This document shows, piece by piece, positions 1-9,102 of a DNA stretch of 14,218 nt. The notes below the pieces were generated by a model. That model was not told the DNA's origin, searched no databases, and saw nothing but the letters and a program-made list of their open reading frames with translations. Source of the DNA: an uncultured Petrimonas sp. GTDB lineage: Bacteria > Bacteroidota > Bacteroidia > Bacteroidales > Dysgonomonadaceae. How positions within the stretch are numbered: position 1 is the stretch's first letter; each line of letters begins with the position of its first letter. The stretch lies in contig CAKTUP010000046.1 in the NCBI GenBank assembly GCA_934621705.1, forward strand, positions 1 to 14,218, in the 5' to 3' direction. The translations under genes and the position numbers were made by a program.

Positions 1-2461
1 TGGTGTGATTGTTGTAACAACTAAAAAAGGGACACGAAATTCAAAAAACACAGTTTCGTTAAACACCTATTATGGTTGGCAAAGTTTGTACACTTTTCCT
101 AAACCAGCAACAGCAGCGACATATGTTAAGAACTATATTCAATCCCAAACTGTTCAAGGTGCCAGTAACTATAACTACTCAAAAGATGATTATCAAAAGT
201 GGTTACAAGGAACTGAAAAAGGCTACATTCCTTTCGATTGGTATGATTTCATTTGGGAGGTTTCTCCTCAGACTTATGTAAATGCCAATGTTTCCGGAGG
301 CTCCGATAAAATTAATTATTACCTAAGCGTTGGAAATCTGAATCAAGATGCCATCATTGTAAATTATGGAGGATTTAACAGAACTAACGTACAAATGAAT
401 GTAAACGCCAATATTACAGATCGTTTTAAAATTGGTGGAGGGATGAATGGAAGGATTGAACGACGAGTAAATCCAGGTGTACCGGAAGCAGATGACTATT
501 GGATGCCTCGGTTCGGAACGTATCGTAATTTACCAACTCGAAGACCGTATGCGAACGACAATCCACTCTATCCGACGCTGACTTCTACAAATCCTGCTAC
601 AAACTTTGCATGGTTGAATTATGATATAGCGGGAAGATACGAAAATACATGGAGGGTAGTTCAATTAAATTTTAATGCAGAATATGAGATTGTTGATGGA
701 TTAAAAGCTCGTGCTTTGGCAAGCTATTTCTTGGCTTACCAACGATTAGACAACCATGAATATACTTATAAATTATACGGTTACAACGAAGATACTGATA
801 CGTATCCTGTAATCTTCGAAAACCATAATCCTTGGAGAGAGCGTACTCAAGGATATGTGGAAGAAGTAACCTCCAACGTGCAGCTTTCGTATAATAAAAG
901 TATAAACAATCATAATTTCGCTACCGTGTTAGGAATGGAAACCATAAAACGTGACACACCCAGTACATGGGTACACTCTATCCCTACCTCTAATGCTCTT
1001 TACTTGATTGATTACGAAACAATGGATACATATAATGATACGGGAAATAATACTCAAGCTCGGTTAGGCTATATGGGGCGTTTTAATTACGATTATGCCG
1101 GCAAATATTTAGTGGAATTTTCAGGTCGTTACGATGGTTCATGGAAGTTCCCGCCAAATCACCGATGGGGTTTCTTCCCTTCTGGCTCTATTGGATGGAG
1201 AATTTCGGAAGAAAATTTCTGGCAAGATAGAAAAATTTCTAATATTTTTAACGATTTGAAAATTAGAGCATCTTACGGATTGCTTGGAGATGATAATGTT
1301 GGGGGATATAATGCTTTTGATTATATGAGTGGCTATAATTATAAAAATGGAGGCTCAGTAATTGACGGAAAATATACAATCGGAACTGTGCCGCGTGGAC
1401 TTCCTGTAACTACCTTATCATGGATAAAAGCAAATATATTAAATGTAGGGCTCGATGCGAGTTTCATCCAAGGGAAATTAACCAGTTCATTTGATTTTTT
1501 TCGCCGTAAACGAACCGGCCTTCCGGCATCCAGATACGACATATTGCTTCCATCCGAAGTAGGATTCGGCTTACCACAGGAAAACCTGAATTCAGACTTG
1601 CATATGGGTTATGATCTTGCGGCTAAATGGAGCAGTAACATACAAGATCTCACATACTCCATTGGCGCTAATGCTACTTACTCTCGCTTTTATGACTGGG
1701 AGCAATATAAACCACGCTTCAGCAATTCATGGAATGTGTACCGCAACTCTATTCAACAACGTTACGGTTATTTGAACTGGGGATTGGAAGCCGACGGACA
1801 ATTTCAGAGTTGGGAAGAAATAGCAGCATGGCCTATCGATAATGATCGGCAAGGAAATAGGACGATTCGTCCCGGAGATGTAAAATATAAGGATATAAAC
1901 GGTGATGGTGTTATTAACTGGATGGATGAGCGCCCCATCGGCTATCGTCAGGATTCTACCCCAATTTTAAACTTTGGGCTCAACTTCGCGTTTATGTGGC
2001 GTGGCTTTGACTTGGCATTTGACTTGACAGGTGGCGGCCTATCAACCTGGTATCAGGAATGGGAGCAACGAAATCCGTTCCACGACGGCGGAAATAACCC
2101 ACAATATTATATGGACAATACATGGCATCTATCTGATATATGGGATGCCAACAGTGAATTGATCCCGGGTAAATACCCTATGTTATTGATTGGAAATAGC
2201 AGTCACAGTAATTATTGGAATAGCACTTTCTGGAAGAAAAATGTTAAGTACATTAAATTACGAAACCTCGAATTTGGTTATACTGTTCCAAAATCAATTG
2301 TAAACAAAGCTTCTATCTCCGATTTGCGTTTGTACGTTGCGGGTCAAAACCTGTTTGGTTTAACCAATTTAATCGGAGTTGATCCCGAAATACAAGATAC
2401 CAATGGATTGGCATATCCTACTATGCGGATTATCAATGTTGGTTTAACTCTCAAATTCTAA
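1..2461 (+). CDS. SusC-like TonB-dependent outer-membrane transporter, 5'-truncated by the window edge
   Basis: Outer-membrane beta-barrel that imports glycan fragments in a TonB-dependent way, paired with the SusD lipoprotein encoded next. The visible part is 819 residues; the reading frame is already open at the window start (first whole codon at 2-4). It opens with GVIVVTTKKGT, the conserved end of the SusC plug domain, so the signal peptide, the carboxypeptidase-regulatory-like domain and most of the plug lie outside; roughly 200 residues are missing if the protein has the usual length of about 1000. The GTG at position 5 is internal, not a start. The rest is aromatic-rich barrel sequence with alternating strands, a calcium-loop-like DINGDGVINWMDE at 1892-1930, and the typical C-terminus INVGLTLKF ending in Phe. 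The stop lies 6 bases before susD. Because the N-terminus is missing, I cannot tell whether it carries an extra signalling (STN) domain. The family call is very secure; the substrate is unknown. Confidence 0.95.
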   Translation, partial: GVIVVTTKKGTRNSKNTVSLNTYYGWQSLYTFPKPATAATYVKNYIQSQTVQGASNYNYSKDDYQKWLQGTEKGYIPFDWYDFIWEVSPQTYVNANVSGGSDKINYYLSVGNLNQDAIIVNYGGFNRTNVQMNVNANITDRFKIGGGMNGRIERRVNPGVPEADDYWMPRFGTYRNLPTRRPYANDNPLYPTLTSTNPATNFAWLNYDIAGRYENTWRVVQLNFNAEYEIVDGLKARALASYFLAYQRLDNHEYTYKLYGYNEDTDTYPVIFENHNPWRERTQGYVEEVTSNVQLSYNKSINNHNFATVLGMETIKRDTPSTWVHSIPTSNALYLIDYETMDTYNDTGNNTQARLGYMGRFNYDYAGKYLVEFSGRYDGSWKFPPNHRWGFFPSGSIGWRISEENFWQDRKISNIFNDLKIRASYGLLGDDNVGGYNAFDYMSGYNYKNGGSVIDGKYTIGTVPRGLPVTTLSWIKANILNVGLDASFIQGKLTSSFDFFRRKRTGLPASRYDILLPSEVGFGLPQENLNSDLHMGYDLAAKWSSNIQDLTYSIGANATYSRFYDWEQYKPRFSNSWNVYRNSIQQRYGYLNWGLEADGQFQSWEEIAAWPIDNDRQGNRTIRPGDVKYKDINGDGVINWMDERPIGYRQDSTPILNFGLNFAFMWRGFDLAFDLTGGGLSTWYQEWEQRNPFHDGGNNPQYYMDNTWHLSDIWDANSELIPGKYPMLLIGNSSHSNYWNSTFWKKNVKYIKLRNLEFGYTVPKSIVNKASISDLRLYVAGQNLFGLTNLIGVDPEIQDTNGLAYPTMRIINVGLTLKF

Positions 2462-2467
2462 AACAAG

Positions 2468-4294
2468 ATGAAAATAAAAAATATTTTAGCAGTGTTACTT
2501 GCAACTCTTTTTACGATAAGCAGTTGCTCTGATTTTTTGGACCGAGAACCCGATACTATTTTATCCGATGATCAGGTATTCGGAGATGCAGTGATGATAA
2601 CTTCTGTACTTTCAAACTTCTATGGAAGAATTACTTGGGGACAACACATTGATGACTCATATTCTTATACGATCTTGGACGAAGCCTCCCGATCAGATAG
2701 CGGACCTGATAACCGTCAGGGTTTCGAGGATAATCGTTGGCGAGTATACGACTACACCTTGCTTCGAAACCTAAATCAGTTTTTGAAAGGTGTTCGTGAA
2801 ACCACCGTTCTGGATGCAGACTTACAAAAACGCTTGGAAGGTGAAGCTCGCTTTATCAGAGCGTGGTTGTATTTTAATATGGCTCGTGGAATGGGAGGTA
2901 TGCCCATAGTTGGTGACGAGGTATTCGAATACACCCCGGGCATGGATATCACAGCTTTGCAATATGCACGATCTACAGAAGCAGGATTGTATGACTATAT
3001 TATATCGGAATGCGAAGCAATTAAAGATTTCCTACCTATTGATCCGTCAATTAACGCCGCAAGAGCTACCAAGTGGGCTGCGCTGATGCTGAAAGCTCGC
3101 GCCGCAGTTTATGCCGGTTCAATTGCCAATTATAACAACAAAATGGCCACCCCCATTCGTACGCAGGGTGGTGAAGTTGGCATACCTGCTAATTTGGCAA
3201 CAGCCTATTATCAAACAGCTTTATCGGCTGCCGAAGAAGTTATCAATAGCGGAAAGTATCAATTGCAATTGGCAAAACCTGATGACAGAGGCCGCAACTT
3301 TTATGAAGCGCTTTCGGTAAAAGAAAATAACAGAGAAGTTATTTGGGCAAGAGATTATAAATATCCGGGACAAACAAATGGATTTACACAAATTAATATT
3401 CCTGCTTCGCACGCCGAAGATATCGATCGCGCTTATGCCGGGCCAATATTAAACCTTGTGGAGGACTTTGAATATATCAACAATAGAAATGGCGAAATCA
3501 GAACCAAAGATGCTTCGGGAAACTATGTTTTCTACACAAATCCTCAAGATGCTTTTGCCAATAAAGATCCTCGTTTGTGGGGAACTCTTATATATCCCGG
3601 AGCTATATTTAAAGGAATATCTGTAGTATTACAAGCAGGACAAAAGTCTATGGAAAATGGTGAGTGGGTAACAAAAACAAGCCGTCCAGGAGAAACAGAT
3701 GATAACGATTTGCTTATTACTTCTGTTAACGGTCCTAATATGTCGAATGACCAATATGTAAATAAGTCAGGATTTTTCTTTAGAAAATTTTTGGACGAAA
3801 CTCCAAGCGCATCTACAAGGGGGCGTAGAAGTGAAATGTGGTTTCCAAGATTTCGTTTTGCCGAAGCAGTCTTAATTGCTACCGAAGCAGCCTACGAACT
3901 ATCACAAACTGGTAAGGCCACAACATATATTAACATGGTAAGAGAGAGAGCGGGTATCCAACCACTCACATCTATTGTTTTTGAAGATATTGTTCAGGAA
4001 AGAAGAGTAGAGTTTGCATTTGAAGACCATAGATATTGGGATTTGAAAAGATGGAGACTTGCAGATAAAGTATGGAATGGGGTACAAAATGATCCTAATG
4101 CACAGCAATGGGGATTGTTTCCATATTTGATAAATATGCCCGGAAGTCCTAATCATGGGAAATGGGTTTTCGATAAAGTTCGAATACACATGTCTCCTTA
4201 TCCTCGTCACTTCGAGATGCGAAATTATTACAACTTCATTGACCAGGGTTGGATTAATAATAATCCCAAAATAGTGAAAAATCCTTATCAATAA
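2468..4294 (+). CDS. SusD/RagB-family glycan-binding outer-membrane lipoprotein
   Basis: Surface lipoprotein that lids the SusC barrel and captures oligosaccharide. It has 608 residues. It starts with a lipoprotein signal peptide (MKIKNILAVLLATLFTISSC) whose Cys20 is the predicted lipidation site, followed by SDFLDREP, the usual SusD opening of the mature protein. The N-terminal half is helical and TPR-like, with RFIRAWLYFNMARGMGGMPI at about residues 128-147. The C-terminal RagB/SusD region includes VQERRVEFAFEDHRYWDLKR (about residues 507-526), a hallmark near the SusD C-terminus. The ATG is 6 bases after the susC stop, indicating one transcript. The length is normal for the family. Sugar-binding residues cannot be assigned by eye, so specificity is open. 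Confidence 0.96.
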   Translation: MKIKNILAVLLATLFTISSCSDFLDREPDTILSDDQVFGDAVMITSVLSNFYGRITWGQHIDDSYSYTILDEASRSDSGPDNRQGFEDNRWRVYDYTLLRNLNQFLKGVRETTVLDADLQKRLEGEARFIRAWLYFNMARGMGGMPIVGDEVFEYTPGMDITALQYARSTEAGLYDYIISECEAIKDFLPIDPSINAARATKWAALMLKARAAVYAGSIANYNNKMATPIRTQGGEVGIPANLATAYYQTALSAAEEVINSGKYQLQLAKPDDRGRNFYEALSVKENNREVIWARDYKYPGQTNGFTQINIPASHAEDIDRAYAGPILNLVEDFEYINNRNGEIRTKDASGNYVFYTNPQDAFANKDPRLWGTLIYPGAIFKGISVVLQAGQKSMENGEWVTKTSRPGETDDNDLLITSVNGPNMSNDQYVNKSGFFFRKFLDETPSASTRGRRSEMWFPRFRFAEAVLIATEAAYELSQTGKATTYINMVRERAGIQPLTSIVFEDIVQERRVEFAFEDHRYWDLKRWRLADKVWNGVQNDPNAQQWGLFPYLINMPGSPNHGKWVFDKVRIHMSPYPRHFEMRNYYNFIDQGWINNNPKIVKNPYQ

Positions 4295-4345
4295 TTTTGA
4301 ATTACGTAAATAGACTTGTTTATTTACAATTAAAAACAGATATAT

Positions 4346-5020
4346 ATGAAACAATATAAATATTTCTTATTAATAGCGATTGTTGCATTTGTATTTTCAA
4401 GTTGTGGACTCGATAATTACGATGCACCTAAATCGCAGTTGCGAGGTAAAGTTACCTACAATGGCGAAACATTGGGTTTACGCGGAACAGGTGAAGCTGT
4501 ACAACTACAGCTATATCAGGATGGATATCAGTTGAGAGATCATATTCGCGTGTTTGTTGGACAAGACGGCACTTTTGAAGCATTACTTTTCGACGGTGAA
4601 TATAAACTCGTAACAAGAAACCAAAATGGCCCTTGGGTAAATACGAGGGATACTATGGTAATTAATGTAAAAGGTACTACAGATGTCGAACTTAAAGTGA
4701 CTCCGTTTTTTACTATATCTAACACAAATCTATCGTTAAATGGATCGGTCTTTAACGCTTCGTTCATCGTAAATCAAGTAGTAAATACGGCTAGAATAGA
4801 TTATGTTACGTTGTTAATTGGTAAAACATCATTTGTAGATGACGCTTCTAATTTTGTACGTAGGGATTTCCGAGATCAACAAGCTGGAAATATTAATCTA
4901 TCAGTAGATTTGACAGGTAACAACGATTTCACTAATGCAAAAGCTATTTTTGCCAGGGTCGGGGTAAGAACTGTGGGTGCCGATCAAGCCATCTACTCCG
5001 ATGTTGTTCGTTTAAAATAA
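4346..5020 (+). CDS. DUF3823-family surface lipoprotein (SusE-position glycan-binding protein)
   Basis: This 224-residue lipoprotein follows susD, where Bacteroidota PULs usually encode an accessory surface glycan-binding protein. The signal peptide MKQYKYFLLIAIVAFVFSSC puts the lipidated cysteine at residue 20, and the mature protein begins GLDNYDAP, typical of DUF3823 proteins. Two beta-rich parts are visible: an N-terminal carboxypeptidase-regulatory-like sandwich (about residues 30-120, with LRGKVTYNGE, then GTFEALLFDGEYKL) and a C-terminal DUF3823_C-like domain (about 125-224). Role inferred from position and family: binding of the target glycan at the cell surface, supporting SusCD. It is separated from susD by 51 AT-rich bases and followed directly by a strong terminator-like hairpin, so it looks like the last gene of the uptake block. 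No catalytic motif is seen. Confidence 0.88.
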   Translation: MKQYKYFLLIAIVAFVFSSCGLDNYDAPKSQLRGKVTYNGETLGLRGTGEAVQLQLYQDGYQLRDHIRVFVGQDGTFEALLFDGEYKLVTRNQNGPWVNTRDTMVINVKGTTDVELKVTPFFTISNTNLSLNGSVFNASFIVNQVVNTARIDYVTLLIGKTSFVDDASNFVRRDFRDQQAGNINLSVDLTGNNDFTNAKAIFARVGVRTVGADQAIYSDVVRLK

Positions 5021-5033
5021 ATTAATGGTTATG

Positions 5034-5073
5034 AAAGAGGTTATGATTCATCGTCATAACCTCTTTATATTTT
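5034..5073 (+). terminator. Rho-independent terminator-like hairpin between uptake and enzyme blocks
   Basis: A perfect 13-bp inverted repeat: left arm AAAGAGGTTATGA (5034-5046), 7-base loop, right arm TCATAACCTCTTT (5054-5066). The right arm runs straight into a U-rich tail, giving TTTATATTTT at 5064-5073. It begins 13 bases after the DUF3823 stop and its stem ends 14 bases before the next ATG. That leaves no room for a separate promoter between stem and start codon, so the enzyme genes probably depend on partial readthrough or on a promoter overlapping or upstream of the hairpin. It may instead, or also, protect the 3' end of the susCD transcript. Confidence 0.8.
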
Positions 5074-5080
5074 AATAGAT

Positions 5081-7621
5081 ATGAGAAAGATAACAAATAC
5101 ATTATTTCTTCTTTTGCTTTTTGTAATGGTTTCTTGTGTTCAAAGAACAAGTACTTATAAACCAATTCCCACCAATCTCACCACCACCCTCCGTGCCCCC
5201 GCTTATCCGTTAGTCACGGTTGATCCTTATTTCAACGCGTGGTCAATGACTGATAACCTGTATGACGATGCGCCGCGGCATTGGACGGAAAAAGAATTCC
5301 CGATGATCGGCGTTCTCCGCGTGGATGGCGAAACCTATCGGTTTATGGGAGCAGAGAACTTGCCCTTGAAATCCATTCTTTCCACTTCGCACGAAGAAAA
5401 ATGGGAGGGCTCTTATACGTTTGACCGTCCACGAGGTGAGAGTTGGCTTTCTGCTGATTTCAACGATGCTTCGTGGAAAAAGGGCACAGCGGCATTTGGC
5501 ACACGAAACGAGCCAAATCTCTCAACACTGTGGGAAACCAAAGATATATGGGTAAGAAGATCGTTTGATTTAGCCGAAGACTTAACAACCAAAGATATTT
5601 ACCTACATTATTCGCACGACGATATTTTCGAATTATATATCAACGGCATACAGGTTGTGAAAACGGATTATGTGTGGAAATACAATGTATTGCTTGAAAT
5701 TTCTGACGAAGTTAAAGCCACCTTGAAAGAAGGAACAAATATAATTGCTGCCCACTGCCACAACAGAACGGGTGGAGGATATGTCGATTTCGGACTTTTC
5801 GAAAAAGAACCCGATAAGAGTTCCTTCATCAAAACGGCAACACAAAAAAGTGTGAGCGTTTTGCCCACTCAAACTTTTTATACGTTTGAATGCGGGCCGG
5901 TGGATTTAGAGGTTATTTTTTCTGCTCCCTTGTTGCTGGATGACTTGGAATTGATTTCGCGTCCGATTAATTACGTGACGTATCAGGTAAAATCGAGAGA
6001 CAACGCATCGCACGATGTTCAAATTTATTTCGAAACCACTCCGCAATGGGCGGTTCACTCCGAAAGTCAACCGGTAAATTTTGAGAAAATAGAGAAAGAA
6101 GGCCTCACCTACCTGAAAACGGGAACCATAGAGCAACCCGTTTTACAAAAGAGAGGAGACGATGTGCGCATCGATTGGGGGTATTTTTATATGACTGCAA
6201 AATCCGATAATTCTTCCGCAATGAATTTCGGCGACTATTGGACTCCTAAAAAGGAGTTTCGGGAAACCGGAAAAATATCACCGCAACAGTCCTCGTCGTT
6301 ACCTGAGCAGATGAACAAAAATATGACCGTGCTGGCTTACAGCAAAGATCTGGGTGAAATTTCGTCTTCAACCGTAAGCGATTACATTATGCTTGGTTAC
6401 GACGATGTTTATTCCATTCAGTATTTCCAAGATAACCTGAAGGCGTACTGGACAAAAGACGGTCAAGTAGATATTTTTCACGCTTTTAAAAGCGCTCAAA
6501 ACGAATATGCATCTATTATGGATCGCTGTGCCAATTTCAACAAAGATATGATGGCGGATGCCAATAAAGCCGGCGGCCAAAAGTATGCCGAATTGTGTGC
6601 TTTGGCATATCGTCAGGCCATTGCAGCACACAAATTGGTGAAAGACAAAAATGGAACATTACTGTTTTTCTCGAAAGAGAACAACAGCAACGGCTCAATT
6701 GGAACAGTTGATATTACTTATCCCTCCTCACCGCTTTTCCTGCTCTACAACACCGAGTTGGTAAAAGGAATGATGAATCCTATTCTCTATTACAGCGAAA
6801 GTGGAAAATGGACAAAACCTTTTGCTGCGCACGATGTAGGCACTTATCCCATTGCAAATGGGCAAACTTATGGCGGCGATATGCCCATTGAAGAATCGGG
6901 CAATATGCTGATTTTAACCGCAGCCATTGCTCAAATGGAAGGAAATGCCGACTATTCGGCTAAACATTGGGATGTTCTCACTACTTGGACGGATTATTTG
7001 GTTGAAGAGGGTTTAGATCCCGATGAGCAACTTTGTACGGACGACTTTGCCGGACATTTTGCCCATAACGCTAACCTCTCCATTAAAGCAATTATGGGAA
7101 TCGCTTCTTACAGTAAACTGGCGCAAATGCAGGGAAAAAACGATGTAGCCGATAAATATTTGAACATTGCTAAAAAAATGGCTGTGGAATGGGAAAAAAT
7201 GGCCAATGACGGAGATCATTATAAGCTTACATTTGATAGATCGGGCACTTGGAGCCAAAAATATAATTTGGTTTGGGATAAATTGTTAGGATTTAATATC
7301 TTTGATCCGCAAATTGCCGTAAAAGAAATGGCGTATTACCGTACCAAACAAAATGAATTCGGTTTACCGCTGGATAATCGGGCTACTTACACTAAAACCG
7401 ACTGGATTATGTGGACAGCGACTCTTACAGGAGATAAAAGCGATTTTGACGCTCTCGTGGATCTAGTTTACAAATATGCCGATGAAACTCCTTCAAGAGT
7501 TCCGTTAAGCGATTGGCACGATACGGTTACTGCGCAAAGAATGAATTTCAAAGCACGTTCCGTTGTAGGCGGATATTTCCTGAAAATGCTGGAAGATAGT
7601 ATGAAATCAAACAAGAAATAA
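5081..7621 (+). CDS. DUF4965/DUF1793 glutaminase-A-like lipoprotein, probable glycan-active enzyme
   Basis: This 846-residue protein has a lipoprotein signal (MRKITNTLFLLLLFVMVSC, Cys19). An N-terminal DUF4964-like segment (about 35-100) contains APAYPLVTVDPYFNAWSM. Residues about 105-243 form an inserted jelly-roll-like segment (FNDASWKKGTAAFGT, then DIWVRRSFDL, IYLHYSHDDIFELYINGIQV, NIIAAHCHNRTGGG) resembling the sugar-binding domain of GH2-type enzymes. DUF5127-like sequence follows (about 260-500). The C-terminal helical DUF4965/DUF1793 region (about 500-840) carries AAHDVGTYP, MPIEESGNM, CTDDFAGH, WSQKYNLVWDKLLGF, TKTDWIMW and SDWHDT. The family is named after fungal glutaminase A, but bacterial members are common in PULs and the six-hairpin fold resembles glycosidases, so a glycan role is more likely here (inference). 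The reaction and catalytic residues are not known to me. It is the first gene after the hairpin, and its first few hundred coding bases are noticeably GC-richer than the genes to its left. Confidence 0.85.
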   Translation: MRKITNTLFLLLLFVMVSCVQRTSTYKPIPTNLTTTLRAPAYPLVTVDPYFNAWSMTDNLYDDAPRHWTEKEFPMIGVLRVDGETYRFMGAENLPLKSILSTSHEEKWEGSYTFDRPRGESWLSADFNDASWKKGTAAFGTRNEPNLSTLWETKDIWVRRSFDLAEDLTTKDIYLHYSHDDIFELYINGIQVVKTDYVWKYNVLLEISDEVKATLKEGTNIIAAHCHNRTGGGYVDFGLFEKEPDKSSFIKTATQKSVSVLPTQTFYTFECGPVDLEVIFSAPLLLDDLELISRPINYVTYQVKSRDNASHDVQIYFETTPQWAVHSESQPVNFEKIEKEGLTYLKTGTIEQPVLQKRGDDVRIDWGYFYMTAKSDNSSAMNFGDYWTPKKEFRETGKISPQQSSSLPEQMNKNMTVLAYSKDLGEISSSTVSDYIMLGYDDVYSIQYFQDNLKAYWTKDGQVDIFHAFKSAQNEYASIMDRCANFNKDMMADANKAGGQKYAELCALAYRQAIAAHKLVKDKNGTLLFFSKENNSNGSIGTVDITYPSSPLFLLYNTELVKGMMNPILYYSESGKWTKPFAAHDVGTYPIANGQTYGGDMPIEESGNMLILTAAIAQMEGNADYSAKHWDVLTTWTDYLVEEGLDPDEQLCTDDFAGHFAHNANLSIKAIMGIASYSKLAQMQGKNDVADKYLNIAKKMAVEWEKMANDGDHYKLTFDRSGTWSQKYNLVWDKLLGFNIFDPQIAVKEMAYYRTKQNEFGLPLDNRATYTKTDWIMWTATLTGDKSDFDALVDLVYKYADETPSRVPLSDWHDTVTAQRMNFKARSVVGGYFLKMLEDSMKSNKK

Positions 7622-7649
7622 ATTGTCAGTATAGATTTTGGTAGAGAAA

Positions 7650-9089
7650 ATGAGAAAACACATACTCGTTGCATCGTGTTGTTTGATACTTTTTACGGTT
7701 TCGGGAAGTTGTAAATCGCAATTGGGGAAAGAAAATCGTAATTCGCGTAATTATTCGTTAGCAGAGCAGAATATCAATCGGGCAATTGCATTGCTCGACA
7801 ATGCCGTGTCTGCGCACTTAATCGGCGATGAATTGGCAATGGCGAGATTCTATAATCCATACACCGGAGCCCGTTCAGATGAGAAAGGAAGCATCTGGAT
7901 GTACACCGCAGTTATTGAAGCGGTAAATGCTGTTCTCCAAAGTCTTAAAACGCATCAGGAAACGGGAAATTCAGCGCTTTACAACCAACATTTCCATAGA
8001 TATGCGCAGTTGTTAAACGATTTGTATGATAATGCCGATTATTATCTCGGAGCATTTAGTTTGATTTCATATACACAAACGGCGGAATGGTCGGTGTACG
8101 GCGTGCATCGTGCTCGCACGAAAGGAAAAGCAAAAGTGCAAGGAATTGAAAACGTGTATGACGACCAAATGTGGTTCGTGCGTGAGTTGCTTCATTCTTA
8201 TAAATTGACGGGGAAAACTGCTTTTCTCGAAAAAGCGGAATATCTAACCGCCTATGTATTGGATGGCTGGGATTGTACGTTTGATGCCGATGGTAATGAA
8301 ATTGGCGGAATTCCCTGGGGGCCGGGATATGTGAGTAAACACTCCTGCAGCAACGGCCCGATGGTGAGTCCGTTGGTGTGGCTTCACGAAATTTACAAAG
8401 AGAAAAACGATGAAATTACACACCGTTATATTGCTCCATCGGATAAAAAAACACGCGTTACGCAATCGATGAAAAAGAGCGAATATTACCTCACATTTGC
8501 CGAAAAAATTTACGATTGGCAAAAAAGGCATTTGCTTCGTTCTGACGGTGTGTATGATGATTTCTTGGGAGGATGCACACCCCGCAATCCGCAAACGGAA
8601 ACAATTGACGGAGTTGTTTATAGAAAAGGGAACACGTGTCCCGATAGAGTAGGGCCGCCTTACACTTACAACAGCGGAACTATGCTTTCCGGTGCGGCGG
8701 ATTTGTATCGTGTAACGGGCGAAAACCGTTATTTAGAGGATGCAAAAAAACTGTCGGACGCAAGTTTTTCCTATTTCGCCAAACAAGGAGCTGAAATTCC
8801 GGGGTATTATTCGTTCGAAGCAGATGGATTCAGAAATTGGTTCAACGGTGTGTTAATGCGTGCCTATGTGGAGTTTCAACCGTATTATGGACAGGTATCA
8901 GAATACATATTCACATTTCAACAAAATCTCGATCACGGGTATGAAAATTATCTTCATAAGGGATTTTTACCCACCAACCTGCTCACGGGATGGAACAGCG
9001 ATATGAGCAAAAAAAGCACTGAAGGAATGTTTAGCTTTACTTTCGCGGCCGAATATGCTCTCCTGTCGCAATACGAACTGTTGAAATAA
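7650..9089 (+). CDS. GH76-like lipoprotein (alpha-mannanase-type six-hairpin glycosidase)
   Basis: Taken from the ATG at 7650 (479 residues) rather than the in-frame TTG at 7638, because the ATG directly begins a good lipoprotein signal peptide: MRKHILVASCCLILFTVSGSC, Cys21. The body fits a (alpha/alpha)6 barrel of the GH76 type: VYDDQMW (Asp171-Asp172) matches the paired-aspartate motif that is catalytic in GH76 endo-alpha-1,6-mannanases; GGIPWGPGYVSKHSCSNGP (about 219-237) sits where GH76 has its GGIWW...NG motif; and PYTYNSGTMLSGAADLYRVTG (about 337-357) matches the family's TYNQG motif. Expected role: cleaving alpha-mannosidic or related linkages at the cell surface or in the periplasm. 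The motifs deviate from the consensus (Pro-Trp for Trp-Trp, SGT for QG), so specificity may differ and assignment to a neighbouring family is possible. The gene follows the DUF4965 gene by 28 bases with no terminator. Confidence 0.72.
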   Translation: MRKHILVASCCLILFTVSGSCKSQLGKENRNSRNYSLAEQNINRAIALLDNAVSAHLIGDELAMARFYNPYTGARSDEKGSIWMYTAVIEAVNAVLQSLKTHQETGNSALYNQHFHRYAQLLNDLYDNADYYLGAFSLISYTQTAEWSVYGVHRARTKGKAKVQGIENVYDDQMWFVRELLHSYKLTGKTAFLEKAEYLTAYVLDGWDCTFDADGNEIGGIPWGPGYVSKHSCSNGPMVSPLVWLHEIYKEKNDEITHRYIAPSDKKTRVTQSMKKSEYYLTFAEKIYDWQKRHLLRSDGVYDDFLGGCTPRNPQTETIDGVVYRKGNTCPDRVGPPYTYNSGTMLSGAADLYRVTGENRYLEDAKKLSDASFSYFAKQGAEIPGYYSFEADGFRNWFNGVLMRAYVEFQPYYGQVSEYIFTFQQNLDHGYENYLHKGFLPTNLLTGWNSDMSKKSTEGMFSFTFAAEYALLSQYELLK

Positions 9090-9102
9090 ATTAAAAAAAA
9101 CA

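Noticed and set aside
4306..4327. AT-rich 7-bp inverted repeat (GTAAATA / TATTTAC) between susD and the DUF3823 gene
   Set aside because: Short, almost only A-U pairs and not followed by a U-run; expected by chance in AT-rich spacer DNA.
3902..4354. 150-residue open frame on the minus strand over the end of susD
   Set aside because: Lies opposite well-supported susD coding sequence and shows no recognisable domain; treated as a shadow frame.
7623..7640. Possible Bacteroides-type promoter (TTG, then TAGATTTTG) before the GH76-like gene
   Set aside because: The -7 box is off by one base and the TTG is far too close for a -33 element.
8244..8594. 116-residue open frame on the minus strand inside the GH76-like gene
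   Set aside because: Antisense shadow of a conserved enzyme gene with no protein-like motifs of its own.
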